From the NCBI GenBank assembly GCA_021234155.1, contig JAJEKV010000003.1, forward strand, positions 13,077,819 to 13,141,818: 64,000 bases of DNA, in the 5' to 3' direction. Shown in pieces: positions 1 to 12,024 of this stretch (positions are counted from its first letter, which is position 1; every line of letters starts with the position of its first letter). Origin of the DNA: Isoetes taiwanensis. Lineage: Eukaryota > Streptophyta > Lycopodiopsida > Isoetales > Isoetaceae. The notes beneath the pieces were generated by a model. It was not told the DNA's origin and made no database searches. It saw nothing but the letters and a program-made list of their open reading frames with translations. The position numbers were made by a program, and so were the translations under genes.

Positions 1-697
1 TATAAGCTATAGCAGGGATCAAGGATCTTACCAACTATTTGTAATAAAGTAGCGTCACAAGGAGCAGCAGCTGCTTTGCATATAAGATCTATTCTTTAAT
101 TTAACCATGTTTATCCTGTTTCATTTTATCGTTTTTCTTTAGCCTTTAGATCATATGGAGTCTTCCACATTAGCGGTGAGGATGCTATTTTTCGCCCTTC
201 AATATCCTTGGTGTTGCACAAACATTTCTTTCCTTGATAAACATTAGATATATACATTGCATTTAGGTTAATAGTTAGTGTCCTTCATAACCCCCCTTAG
301 TCTTCCCTTTGTGGAAGAAGCGATAAAATTGTGCCTTCTAACTTCCTTATATCTATACTCTAACTAGGATCCCAGAAGAAATACATTGGCCTTCTTTGCT
401 TGTTGTAGATCCTGCCTTCAGTCACTTTGTATTCTTTAGAACCCTATCGTATTAGATTTTAAGCATGGTTAACAAGAGGACTTCTAGACATTCCCTAGCA
501 TAAGGTCAACATGTCTCCCTTTGTTCTGCTTGGCATAGTTTTCTCCAACTTCTACTAAGTGCAAGAATAAAATCTTGACTTTGCCAGAGCTAGTTTGTGG
601 AGCTATCTAAATCAAGGTGTGACACAATCTGCAATAATTCATGAACCGAAGCACTACTGTAACAAGCAGTGAGGTGGCCTCTTGATAAGGCGAGTCT
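1..697. other. Gene-free stretch
   Basis: AT-rich sequence with no open frame resembling a known protein, no tandem repeat and no terminal repeat that I can identify. It may hold the decayed 5' part of the PPR fragment that follows, but no PPR motif is readable before about position 690. Confidence 0.5.
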
Positions 698-1067
698 TTG
701 TTTGCTAATCAACTTTTAGAGAACGGATGGCTAAAGGCGGCCCCCACAATTGATGTTTATAGTGCTATTATAGGTGGACTTTGCAGGAATGGTAACATAA
801 ATGATGCTCATTATCTGCTTCAGCAAATGGGCGATACAGGACATGTTCCAGACGTTAAACTTTACAATGCACTTATTGGGGTATTTTGCAAGATTGGCAA
901 GTTTGGTGAAGTACAAAAATTACCGAAGAAAATGACTGAACATGGTTGTGCTCCGAATGTGTTGAGTTATGGTCCACTGATAGATAGATTTTGTCAAGGC
1001 GAGCAAGTTTGACCAAGCAAAAGAGGTGGTGCAGGAAATGACTAACGAAGGTCGTGCATCAGTGTAA
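698..1067 (+). pseudogene. PPR-protein fragment, P-type repeats, frameshifted
   Basis: PPR proteins bind organellar RNA through tandem 35-residue helical repeats. Three consecutive P-type repeats are readable, starting near DVYSAIIGGLCRNG, KLYNALIGVFCKIG and LSYGPLIDRFCQG, each ending in a proline/glycine turn such as GHVPDV or GCAPNV. The frame stops at 1010, but the same repeat continues in the next frame as FDQAKEVVQEMTNEG to a stop at 1065-1067, so one inserted base near 1007 broke it. About 120 residues remain, against several hundred in a working PPR protein. There is no convincing ATG (the first codon of the open frame is TTG). It is a gene relic; whether it arrived in a mobile element is not visible. 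Confidence 0.75.
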
Positions 1068-1451
1068 GCAAATTTTGGAAGCTTTATGTTGCAAGACGAC
1101 GTTGGAACCAGAGTACTCCAATTTTGATTCAGGTTTGAAAGAACCCACAAGACAAGTTGATGTAATTTGGGAGTTGATTACTTTGATAATCCAAGCGTCA
1201 AACTTGTTCTTCGGTTAATCTTTTCTGAATTGCCCTTGCCCATTTTTATAAATGGGGCAATTTGTTGGCAAGAGTGTTTCTTGGCGTTTTATGGCATATT
1301 TATTTTGAGTATATCTTAAAATACGATGGTTGTAGTTTTTTTTATCTCTTATATATATTTGCTTATTTTATTTTGTCAAACAAAAAAAAGAGAGCCAAAG
1401 GTGTTTTAAATTGTATTGATCTTAGCTATTGGGAAAAAGGACCTTGAGAGC

Positions 1452-1770
1452 CTAGCCATAAAAAATAGTCATGAACAACACAAGAGAAGTAAAATGGCTA
1501 TAATAACATTTAGTTTTGTCAGTCTTGGGGATATTATCCATTAAAATAGCACCAACGAGACGAATCATCCACTGCCAGAATGGGGCTAGCCATGGCCAGA
1601 TAAAAATATGAAGAGTCATCTCCCTTTGGCCACAACCCAAGCCATTCAGTAACTAGAAGAGCTCCCACAAAAGTAGTTTCACTAAGCCAGAATAGAGTAA
1701 ACTTCAGAGTAGAGAAATTTGCATTTGGAAGAAATGATCTCCAGACTTGTTTGGCTGCTAAGGCTTGATC
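1452..1770 (-). pseudogene. Probable LINE reverse-transcriptase C-terminal remnant
   Basis: Read on the minus strand, two overlapping frames give a sequence like the region at the end of plant LINE reverse transcriptases: DQALAAKQVWRSFLP, then FTLFWLSETTFVGALL, then after a frameshift CGQREMTLHIF with a following W-rich stretch (PFWQWMIRLVGAIL). The order C, then HIF, then tryptophans resembles the zf-RVT zinc-binding domain, in which a cysteine pair and an HIF..C motif are typical. Here the second cysteine is not present. No target-site duplication or poly(A) tail could be assigned. This is a family guess from motif order only. Confidence 0.3.
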
Positions 1771-3359
1771 TTAGGTTTTTTGAAGAGATTATTTGAGCCC
1801 CCTGCCAAATGAAGCCGCTCATGGCAGTTTATAGCTTTCTATATGACGTTGTATTAGCAATAATGGCAAAGGAGAAGAACACATGTGTACTGGCTATACC
1901 ACTATTGACAATCTCCACTCTGCCTGCAAGAGAAAGTGAATTAGGATACATTTGGATCTTCTTTTTTCATTCTATTTAAGTTGCCCTTGTGCAAAGTGAA
2001 AGACATGAACATTAGACTGAAAGCCCAGACAAAATGAGCACCCAAGAATAGAAGACCATATGTCCGGAGGTGTAGGGCAACAAACGGGATAGGAGGGTGA
2101 AAACACAACACTTCGATCAACTAGAATCGGTGGGTCACCGAACCTTGGATGTTACATGGAGCTTCCTCAGCCATATGGCGCAGTGAATCAAACATCATAT
2201 AAACGTCCGCAAAGTGCGACGTTGACTCTTTCTAGTGCAAGGCATCGCAACCGTCTCCAATTATCTTAGTTTGTAACAAGTTCCAAATTTTGTTGGTTCA
2301 ATAATAATGGTGATCATTGCAAGTAAAATTAACGATTATTGTCTCTTTATTTTAGCCGGATTCATGGCTTTATTGATTGTTGAAAGGAGTTAGAATTCAT
2401 TCAAAGCTGTGAATGGCACAACAATACTCGATGCTCTTTGACACATGGATTTATGCAGGCAAAACAATGCAATGTGCAGAGATGTACCTTGGACCTAGCA
2501 ATCTTTATGGCCCATTGGTATAACAAGTGTAAAATAAATGAACTATTCTATAGCATTGGTCTGTCTCTAATTCTATGGATTATTATGGTCCAGTTTGGAT
2601 GTGTGGTTGCAAACATTTGGGTTCCAGTAAAATCGCTACATGCAAAGGTAAAGTTAGAACAACAAAATGCATATTCTCGTTATTCATGCTAGGAACCTAA
2701 AAACTAGGTGCATGCTGATCTTTTTAGAAGAATTGAGTTTGCTTTTGCAAGTTATGCCCAATTTGGTGTTGGTTATTGCATTATCTTGCATGTATTGTGA
2801 TGTACTATGAGGTTGTGTAAAATAAGTGCTAGTATAGGACAGGAAAGAAATTTATCAAAGCTCTTGGACGTCTAGATGGTTTTGCCTAGTTGGTTAAGGG
2901 CATGTCGACAACCACTTTTCTTAAATGTGAATGTATTTATAACTAGGAGTTATTACTTAAGATGCTTTATTCCATTTTAAAAATTTTCCATTTATCCCAT
3001 TTTCTTTCCAAGCTTCCTACTGAGCAATTTCTCGTTCCAATTCTTCTTTATATGTCGTTAATAAAACATTTAACGGCATATTTATTGGACGGAAACCCCT
3101 CTACTAGATCAATGCTTTAACTCTTCTTTGCTTTAGAATTCATGACCATTGAGGCAGGAAAAGATATTCAGATTAAAGATAAGTTCTTGGCAAGCAAGTC
3201 ATGGCCGCAACAATGCCTTATCGAGGTAAGCGATTGAAAGCGACAAATCAGGTGGGGAAAAAAAATTAGCATCAAATTCAATCTTAAGGAACAACCAAAC
3301 AGAAAACATGAAATTACACTCTCGGGCCACCGAAGGGCAACCCCTCGTGCGCAGCACCT
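1771..3359. other. Unassigned stretch with exon-like pieces
   Basis: No gene can be supported. A minor open frame at 2438-2692 lacks family resemblance. At 3133-3224 a short block is bounded by a good acceptor (ctttgctttag) and donor (gaggtaagcg) and is open in one frame (FMTIEAGKDIQIKDKFLAS), so it may be a relic exon. Position 2889 has an A-box-like GTTGGTTAAGG, perhaps a SINE scrap. The homology to the long terminal repeat of the next element starts near 3360. Confidence 0.4.
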
Positions 3360-6300
3360 TGTTTAGTTCTTACTGCCTTTCAAGCCGGAAATCTATCTTT
3401 GCATGTTAGCAAAGACCACCCTTCATGTTCGGTAATAACCTTCCTATCCAGATCGCTAGAGGTCATCAATAAGGGTCCTTCATTCCTTCTTTTTTTTAAT
3501 ATGTTTTCTATGTTTATGATCGATTTTTAATATCCCGGCCCTTACGCCTGGCACAGCGTAGGCAATTCACCCGTTGGCTGTGACCTTTATTCAGTAGAGT
3601 CACCAATCCATTTACTCCTTCACGTCTTCGTTAACCGTCTTGTGGCCTCTAAGCCGCTATTATATGCCCCTTATGTTGTCAATCCACCCATCATTGGGGG
3701 TTATGATTCAACATTGTCCAACGTCCTAGAAATGTTAGTCATTACATTTCTCTGTCTTGATGCTATCACATTGTTGTGGCATTCCAAATGACTTGGCATC
3801 CTCATTTAAGCCGTAGTCATGGCCTAAGAGCGACTGAGCCTTTGTACGAATCGTAAGTTACCTGGAGTCATCAAGGTGCCTGCCTTGTATTTTGTGAGCC
3901 TTTCTACAATTACCTACGTTTAATATAACCCGGACTTGTATCAATGTTCGAGTCCTATATATGTTAACTTGCACCCCCATGTAACCCATGGCGTCACCTC
4001 TGCCTGATCCAGGTATGGATCATGTGGGAAAGCTAGTCTTACGTGTCTATTCAAGACACATTTGAACTTTTCGCAAGTCGCTACTTATCCTGGAATTGTA
4101 CTATTGTACTACTCAACCCCACTACCTTAAGCTTTATTCTATTGGCCCTTGACATTTATTTCAAGTGCCAACTACCACATCATACCCTAGCATGCAACGA
4201 ATTGACGGTCCTTTGCACATTTCGAATGTACGCTTGTCTTTCTCTCCTTGTGTCGCCACCTAGATTACCTCCCTAAGATGTTTATCGTATGTGTACATGG
4301 TATGTACATAATAAACATATCTCCACATCCCACAATGCTAGAGCTCTGCTCTAACTTAGCTAAACTATAACCGTGCTAGTTCTTTCAAACAAACCCATTG
4401 CCTATGTACCTTTATGATGTGGCTTCGCCACCTATTTCCCAAATGGACAGGGGCCGACTCTATGTTGGAAATCTATATGCTGCCTACATTTTTGATAGGA
4501 TCCCCAACTACTTCAACCATCCCTTTAGTGCCTTATGGTATTCCAGTCGTGTACATACACTATGATACCACCCATGGGATTATACCATAATTCTGAAGGT
4601 TTACTACCCCAGATGAGGAGCTTTTCTAAAGGCTTCTTTCGCTAAGGATCCTTTGTGTTCCATACCACCCATGCTTAGTTACAATTAACCTATTTTTCTT
4701 AAGTTATCATGTGGACTTCAGCCTTTGATCAGCTTCAAATTCTGCCGTCTTTGGCACCCTCATAATGAAGTGGAGGCATTAAAATCTCTCGGTCTCTTAA
4801 TAGGAAAACCCAATGTTTCAATCTTCGTTAGTAACCGCCATGTAGTTATCTGATTCCCTACTCTCTTAGGAGTTCCACAGCCATTATCTCTAAGGGGTCT
4901 ATGCCTCAAGGCAACGGATCCTCCACCTTCTACTTCAGCATTTAGAAGTGTTTTCAGCGAGTAGGGTAACTCTTAGGATACATGGACTATTGGTCTATAT
5001 AATCTCACCCCTTCTAATCTATACACCTCGTTTTAATTTTTATCGGGACTTGGAATTGCTCTGTATTGCCCTCTTCTCAGTTATCCCTAAAGGTATAATC
5101 GCCAAAGTCGTCGTACCACTTCTTTTCTTCCATCAGGGGGATGCGATATTTTTACACATCTTTTTATTCCCAAAACCAAATAAATGCTCTCAGCTTATAA
5201 CAATGAAGTAATTCATTGGTATCTAGAACCTTTGAGTAGCTAAGCTCTCATTATCAGTTATTCCAACACCGTTCCAACCATCCTTGGGATGTTTTTGAAT
5301 GTAACATCACCGTATATGCTAGACTTACTCTAGCTATTCTCACTGATTTAAACTCTTCTCATCTCCCTTAGTACGACGTATCTAGGATAGTCAACTCCAA
5401 CCTTTGGGATAGCTTAAGTGCGTATCTCTGGTGCATCCTACCTTAACCCAATATCTTCGTATATAAGCATATCATTATACTTTTTCTGTAAACATTGTCA
5501 CGTAACATTCCACCAGCCTTGTACGAATATTCTACCATCTCCCAATATGACATACATCTGCATGTCACAATCGATATCCTCGATATGCTCACCACTATAG
5601 TATTTGCTACTATAAAATCCTTCCTACATCCAAGACCGCTACGTTGTTGTTATATGCTATAGTAACATGTGTACACCAACCCTAAGTCTAGACTCATATG
5701 TAACTCGTTGACATAGCCATCTAGCTATGTTCATACTCCCGGCCAACTTATTTCCTCAACTCAGCTATCTGGTACCATAGACATGTTGTGGTTTTAACAC
5801 CACACTTTCTAGACTCTCTAGCCTTAATTTGCCTTGATCCTCAAGCTCTAGTCACAACTTCCACAAGGGCAAATGCCACCCTAAGTTCCTAGTGGACATG
5901 TTTGACGTCTAGTATAAGAACTCTTATCTTCATTACTTCCGTATTCATATGGAGTGTGAACTAAGAGTTCTAGTATATATCCTATCTTCTTTTAGTTATG
6001 TTTTACTATTAAATGGTCCTAGTACACATATACCAACGCGGAGTTACTCCTCGGATACACACACGATACCAAGTCCAGAGCACATCCTCCTTGGTGAGAT
6101 GTTCCACACTATTGTCCAGTCTGTTATTCAGCATCTCCATGCTCCCAGCACACATAAGATGTGTCCATTTCCTTAATTTATATCCTTCGTAATGGTCATG
6201 CATTTGACCAACGTCATTAAGCGTATCCAAGTGGCTATGTCGTCATCTTAATCATGCACACGCTTGCATCGTTATTGCACACCCCGGGAACATCAATCTC

Positions 6301-6727
6301 CTTACGAAACGCAACGTATGCGTAATTTTATAATCCGTAGTTTATGGACCCGCATCCTCATACAAAATTATTCTCTACCTTTCCGGGAATCATACCTCCA
6401 TTCAAGTGGCAATAGCTATAAAATGTTGCCTCGACATTCTATGCCTGCACCATCATGGTCGAAACCTACACTTCTAAAGTGGTTTCCCTCTCAGGAGCTG
6501 GGTACTCATAATCCAGTTTCCACCTTAGTATAGTAACTCTCTAACGTGGTCTATGGTAGATAATCATAAACCACTTCTCCCTCGGATATATGGTGCTATA
6601 TCCAGTCTCCTTCTACGTTGAATGGCAATATATATGCCGCATAATAAACCAATCCTCGTAATTATTAGGTCCAGTGTTTCAATCAGATACCAAACATCGT
6701 CATACAAATTTTCTCGAGTATCCATCC
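3360..6727 (+). repeat. Long terminal repeat family A, copy 1 (5' end missing)
   Basis: This block matches 7990-10181 and then, continuously, 27749-28942, so it shows the uninterrupted form of a repeat about 3.4 kb long. The last 240 bases (about 6485-6727) are nearly identical to 28690-28942. The first roughly 90 bases present in copy 2 are missing or diverged here. Orientation is plus, because copy 2 is preceded by a polypurine tract. No coding sequence of any length is present; open frames in it are short and unsupported. The inner boundary is uncertain because copy 2 is cut off at the point where similarity ends. Confidence 0.7.
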
Positions 6728-7889
6728 AAAATAGCGATACCTTAACACTCCTTATTCCCAACATTCAGCACTTCTACTTCAAGTAAGAGCCCAGGACCTG
6801 CTCAGTCATCACTATATAACAGGCTCAGGACAGACCAGGCATGGTTTCGATGCTTCCGCCGTGGACACCATAGTCACAACTGGCCTTCTGTGATACATGA
6901 CGATTGCATAGCCATAGCACTGCCGGATAGCTGTACCAATTACGTCGAATGTATATGTCAGCTGCACATGCGCCCTGTAAATATAAAAGTGTCTGTATGT
7001 GTGATAAATTTATGAAAATGGCAATAAAATAAATAAGTAATTCAAATGTAAGAATATCGGGACGTCTGGTAAATGTATAAACATAACCAATGAATTAATA
7101 TGTGTCCTCATGTGACTGTAATCTATGCTAAAGATAGAGAGTGTGAATGTGGAAACATTAAAGATAATCGAAAGGAGCAAGCTATTTAAACACATAATCA
7201 AATATAATAGAAGGAGATAAGTATGTATGTCTTACACAAACTTCTGAGGGAATAACGAGACTTAGATTAGGTTATAACAAGGTTATGAATAATAAATCAT
7301 GAAGAACGTCTGTCTGTACTTAATATTAAAGTATATAAGTAAAACTGTCCGATACAGTACAATATATAATTGTATTAAAGGGTAAGTATAACTGTGAAGG
7401 CCCTGTTAAACACTGAGGATAGGAACATATGAGTTCTTAACACTGTAACAAAATAGGAAAACAAAATTTGCTACAAAATTAAATTAGGGCTGGCTGTAAT
7501 AAAATGAATTACAAAGTGAAGCGGGAATATAATACACATATACACAAAAGTTAATAATATTAGAATGGCTTTCTACTAAACAGTGCGAGATTAATAACTC
7601 CGTATTATAATATAAGAACAAATAGAACTTGCTTATATCTATACCTGTCTATAATATATAATCAGTTACACGTATGTATAAAAAGAATGATTTCTAAATT
7701 AGATAAACTCTGAACTCGTCACCACGAATGAAACAGTGAGACTTTCACAAATCTTGACTGTTCACTTCTGACGGTCTGTCTGACTTATAATATCACGCTA
7801 TCTCTTTAAGGAGGGGAGACTTCCTCCTAATGCACGATGTGTTGCCCGACAACAAGAGTAGTCTTGATGCTGAGGACAACATCATTTCT
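6728..7889 (+). other. Internal remnant between the two family A LTRs
   Basis: Only about 1.1 kb separates the two LTR copies. It is AT-rich and has no readable gag or pol. Its last 50 bases (tgctgaggacaacatcattt, then the polypurine tract) resemble the equivalent stretch before the LTR at 56111, which suggests a distant relationship to the chromodomain elements in the right half of the window. It is therefore either a non-autonomous derivative or an element that lost its coding part by deletion. Confidence 0.45.
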
Positions 7890-7902
7890 AAGGTGGGGAG
7901 AA
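7890..7902 (+). other. Polypurine tract
   Basis: A purine run (aaggtggggagaa) lies immediately before TGTGAC, the start of LTR copy 2. It is the expected primer for plus-strand DNA synthesis. The same tract and junction occur at 56098-56110. Confidence 0.75.
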
Positions 7903-10181
7903 TGTGACGTTCCACGTATTTCTTGGTGAATTCAACTCACCATGTTGTCCTAAGACATGGAACTCTTCTTCTCTAAGCCATATACCAAATCTTTAAAGAG
8001 TTTTTCAGCTCTTGCTGCCTTTTAAGCCTCAAGTCTACCTTTGCATGTTAGCAAAGACCACCCTTTATGCTAGCTAATAACCTTCCTATCCAGATTGCTA
8101 AATATCATTAATAAGGGTCCTTCATTCCTTCTCTTCTTCAATATGTTTTCTACGTCTACGGCCGATTTTCAGTATCCTGGTCCTTACGTCTGCCACAGTG
8201 TATACAAATCACCTTTTTGTTGTGACCTTTATTCAGTAGAGTCACCAATCCAATTACTCCTTTACGTATCCGTTAACCGTCTTGTGGCTTTTAAGCCGCT
8301 ATTATATGCTCCTTCTGTTGTCAACCCACCTATCATTGGGGGTTATGATTCAACATTGTCCTACATCCTGGAAATGTTAGTCGTTACATTTCTCTGTCAT
8401 GATGCTATAACGCTGTTCTAGCATTCCAAATGACTTGGCATCCTCATTTAAGCCATAGTCATGGCCTAACAGCGGGTCAGCCTTTGTAAATTATCTGGAC
8501 TCATCAAGGTGCCTGTCTGGTATTTTGTGAGTCTCCCTACAATTACCTACGTTTGATATGACCCGGACTTGTATCAATGTTCGAGTCATGTATATTCTAG
8601 CTCGACCTCTGCCTGATCCGGGTATGGATCATGTGGGAAAGCTAGTCTTGGGTGTCTATGCAAGACACATTCGAACTTCTAGCAGGTAACTGCTATTTGA
8701 TACCTATTCTGGAATTGTACTATTGTACTATTCAATCCCCCTCATCTTAAGCTTCATTCTAGTGGCCGTTGACATTTATTTCGAGTGCCAACTACGACAT
8801 CATACCTTAGCCTACAACAGATTGAATGTTGTTTACTCATTCCGAATATACTCTAAACCCTTCATTGGTAACTTTGGGGTACACTCGTCTTTCTCTCCTT
8901 GTGTCACCACTTAGATTACCTCTCCAAGATGTTTATCGTATGTGTACATGCTATGTACATAATAAACATATATCCTCATCCCACAATGCTAGAGCTCTGC
9001 TCTAACGTAGCTAAAGAGTAATCTTGGTAGTTCCTTGAAACAAAACCTATTACCTATGTACCTTTATAATGTGGCTGAGCCCTCGACTTCCCAAGTGGGC
9101 AGTGGCCAACTCTATGTTGGAAATCTATATGCTGCCTACATTTTTGATAGGATCCCCAGCTACTTCAACCATCCCTTTAGGGCCTTCTGGTATTCCAGTC
9201 GTGTACATACACTATGATACCACCCATGGGATTATGCCATAATTCCGAAGCTTTACTACCCCCGATGAGGAGCTTTTCTAAAGGCTTCTTTCGCTAAGGA
9301 TCCTTTGTGTTCCATACCACCCATGCTTAGTTACAATTAACCTATTTTTTTTTCTTAAGTTATCATGTGGACTTCAGCTTTTGATCAGCTTCAAATGCTG
9401 CCGTCTTTGGCTCCCTCATAATGAAGTGGAGGCACTAAAACCTCCTGGTCTTTTAATAGGAAAACCTAATGTTTCAACCTTCGTTAGTAACCGCATATGA
9501 TTATCCAATTCCTTACCCTCTTAAGAGTTTCAAAGTCATAATCTCTAACGGGTCTATGCCTCAAGGCAACGGATCCTCCACCTTCTACTTCAGTACCTAC
9601 AATTGTTTCCCGCGAGTAGGGCAACTCTTAGGATATATGGACTACTGGTCTATCTAATCTCGCTCCTTCTAATCTATACACCTCGTCTTGATTTTTATCG
9701 CGACTTGCAATTGCTATGTATTGCCCTCTTCTCGGTTATCCCTAAATGTATAATCGCCAAAGTCGTCGTACTCCTTCTTTCTTCCATCAGGGAGATGTTT
9801 TTGAATGTAACATCACCGCATATGCTAGACTTACTCTAGCTATTTTCACTGATTTAAACTCTTTCCATATTCCTTAGTACGATGAACCTAAGATAGGCAA
9901 CTCCAACCATTGGGGTAACTTGAATGCTTATCTCTCCTGGATCATACTTAATCCAATATCTTTGAGTATACGCATATCATTATGCTTATTCCTTAAACCT
10001 TCCTAAGTAATATTTCACTCGTTTGTGCGAACATTCTACTATCTTCCAATATGACCTAGATCTGAATATCACAATCGACATCCTCGATGTTCTCACTAGT
10101 GTAGTATTTAATACTACTAACTCCCTCCGACATCCAAGATCACTACGTTGTTATTATGTGATATACTAACATGCGTGCACC
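7903..10181 (+). repeat. Long terminal repeat family A, copy 2, first part
   Basis: This copy starts with TGTGACGTTCC directly after the polypurine tract and matches copy 1 from about 7995 on. It is interrupted at 10181 by a complete Ty3/gypsy element. Removing that element and the following solo LTR restores the join seen intact at about 5680-5690 in copy 1, so the remainder of this copy is at 27749-28942. Confidence 0.75.
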
Positions 10182-11983
10182 TGTTGCCCCCAAAGGGCAA
10201 CACACTAACTGTTGGTTCATATGTTGAAGTTAGGAAGATTAAGTCAAAGAAGGACTTGGTAGTCAACACTGATGTGAAGGTCAAGCAACATCAATCTCCA
10301 AGGGTCTACACCAATATTCAAGGTCAACTCCCATGGAAGAGTACTCTATTTGAGGTCAAAGATAGTCAAAGGATGCTTTATGAGATTCTGGGTTGAGAAG
10401 ATTGGAAGATGCTTTTTGAAGATTGGAAGACAAAGTTTGGAAGACCCCATGGTATTAGATTCCACCTCCTAGTCATTTTTTATCCATATTCTTACTCCCA
10501 TCTTAACATTTTCCTAGTCATATTCCCCTTATGCTTATATTCCCCCTTGCTCACCTTTTTGCCAATCACACCATGTTTGCCTAATTCCCTTTTTTCCTAA
10601 TGCCTTTTGCCCTTCTCCAAAGATGATCTTCTCATTTCATATCCTTTTTCCCATTCTATTATATTCTATCATATCACACCTTTGAAAATACCCCTAGTCT
10701 ATTTCTTGTTTGGAATTGCTTTGCCCACCATTGTTACCCATGGAATATTCCAAGCATGGTATCTAGACCTAGCATATTCCCCAAAAAATTAGGGTTGCCA
10801 TTTCCTCAAATGATCAAAACTACCTAACCATTTTATGAGGCACCCTTTAAAGCTTTTAAAATTTCGAAATACAGCATCTTCTGAGTATATACTCCCGAAA
10901 ATACGGCCACCGTATCGCGAAATTTCTGGAAAAATACAGTTGAAGAACCCTAAACTTGGAAACTTGCTCGAATCACGCCGGAATTGGGTTCTTAAGCCAT
11001 AAAACCTATCTATTCTTGGATTCCCGCTCATTAGCATCTCATCAAGCCTAAAATTAAGCCCTAAGATGCCAGAACCGTTAAAATCTAAATCTATATACCT
11101 GGGAAACAATGACAGAAGATTTTCTAAGGCCCAGACACATCAAACCTCGACATTGATACATGCTGAGCATGATCTGAAGACGTTTATGAAGCATTTGAGC
11201 ATTCCCCAGTTCGATCTGATAAAATTGGACTAAGATTCCAGTTATAATTTTACTATATGACCCTCTGATATATTTGGATGATTGATTTATGATCCGGAGA
11301 CCCATATTCATCTTGTATTACCTTCACATCAATGAAAATTGCCTGCCAAGTACTTGAAAAAATGATTGTCATGATCTTTTAGTATTTCTGCCACATAAAC
11401 ATTTTTACAGTAAGATATTTCACCATATTTTCTTGCATATGACTACTTGCCTGATACAATTTTAGACTGTTATCCACAAAACAATGCCAACAAAATAGTT
11501 TTAAAGATCCAAAATAGAATTTGATTGCATGCCCCACATCCTTGGGATATATATATTTTATCTCAGTTTTGGAATTTCTCAAAAATCCCCCCTGCAGCTC
11601 GAGTTACAAAATTCTGAGATCTGTTTGTAAGCTTTGACTGGTATTGACCCAAAATTGACTCAAATTTGAGATCGGATATCTTGCAAAATAAAACTCAGAC
11701 TTGGTCAAGATCTTTTCCCCTGTATGCCCATAACTTTTCTACACAAGTCACAATCATTTGACCTTGAAAATCAATCCACCTATGAGAGCTACATCAATTT
11801 GAATAAAGGTTCCATATTCTTGAATTGGGAAAGGTATGAATACTTGATATTTGAGCTTTTTCTTTGAAAAAATCTTGTGCAGATTGATCACCTTAAGTGA
11901 TCTGGAGGTTGTAACCCCAACTTGGGTATAAATCCAAGTTGGCTTCTTGTGTGTGACTCTCTAAGCCAGGTTGAGGGTCAACA
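10182..11983 (+). repeat. 5' LTR of the Tat-like element
   Basis: Starts TGTTGCCCCCAAAGG and ends GGGTCAACA. It is closely matched over its whole length by 18668-20556. Near the 3' end, at 11917-11942, a perfect inverted repeat (ccaacttgg / ccaagttgg) carries a TATA-like gtataaat in its loop, a plausible core promoter about 55 bases from the LTR end. The short open frames inside it are not supported as genes. Confidence 0.9.
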
Positions 11984-11986
11984 TCT

Positions 11987-12004
11987 TGGAGGTTCTACCG
12001 AGAT
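11987..12004 (+). other. Primer-binding site, tRNA-Gln type
   Basis: Three bases after the LTR, TGGAGGTTCTACCGAGAT is complementary to the 3' end of plant tRNA-Gln (CCA plus acceptor and T-arm), with one mismatch that could pair as G-U. It would prime minus-strand DNA synthesis. Confidence 0.7.
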
Positions 12005-12024
12005 CTTCCTGGATTTCAGAACTC

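Noticed and set aside
2438-2692. 84-codon ORF as a small protein gene
   Set aside because: No family resemblance, no promoter or splice context, and no convincing start; length is within chance for AT-rich DNA.
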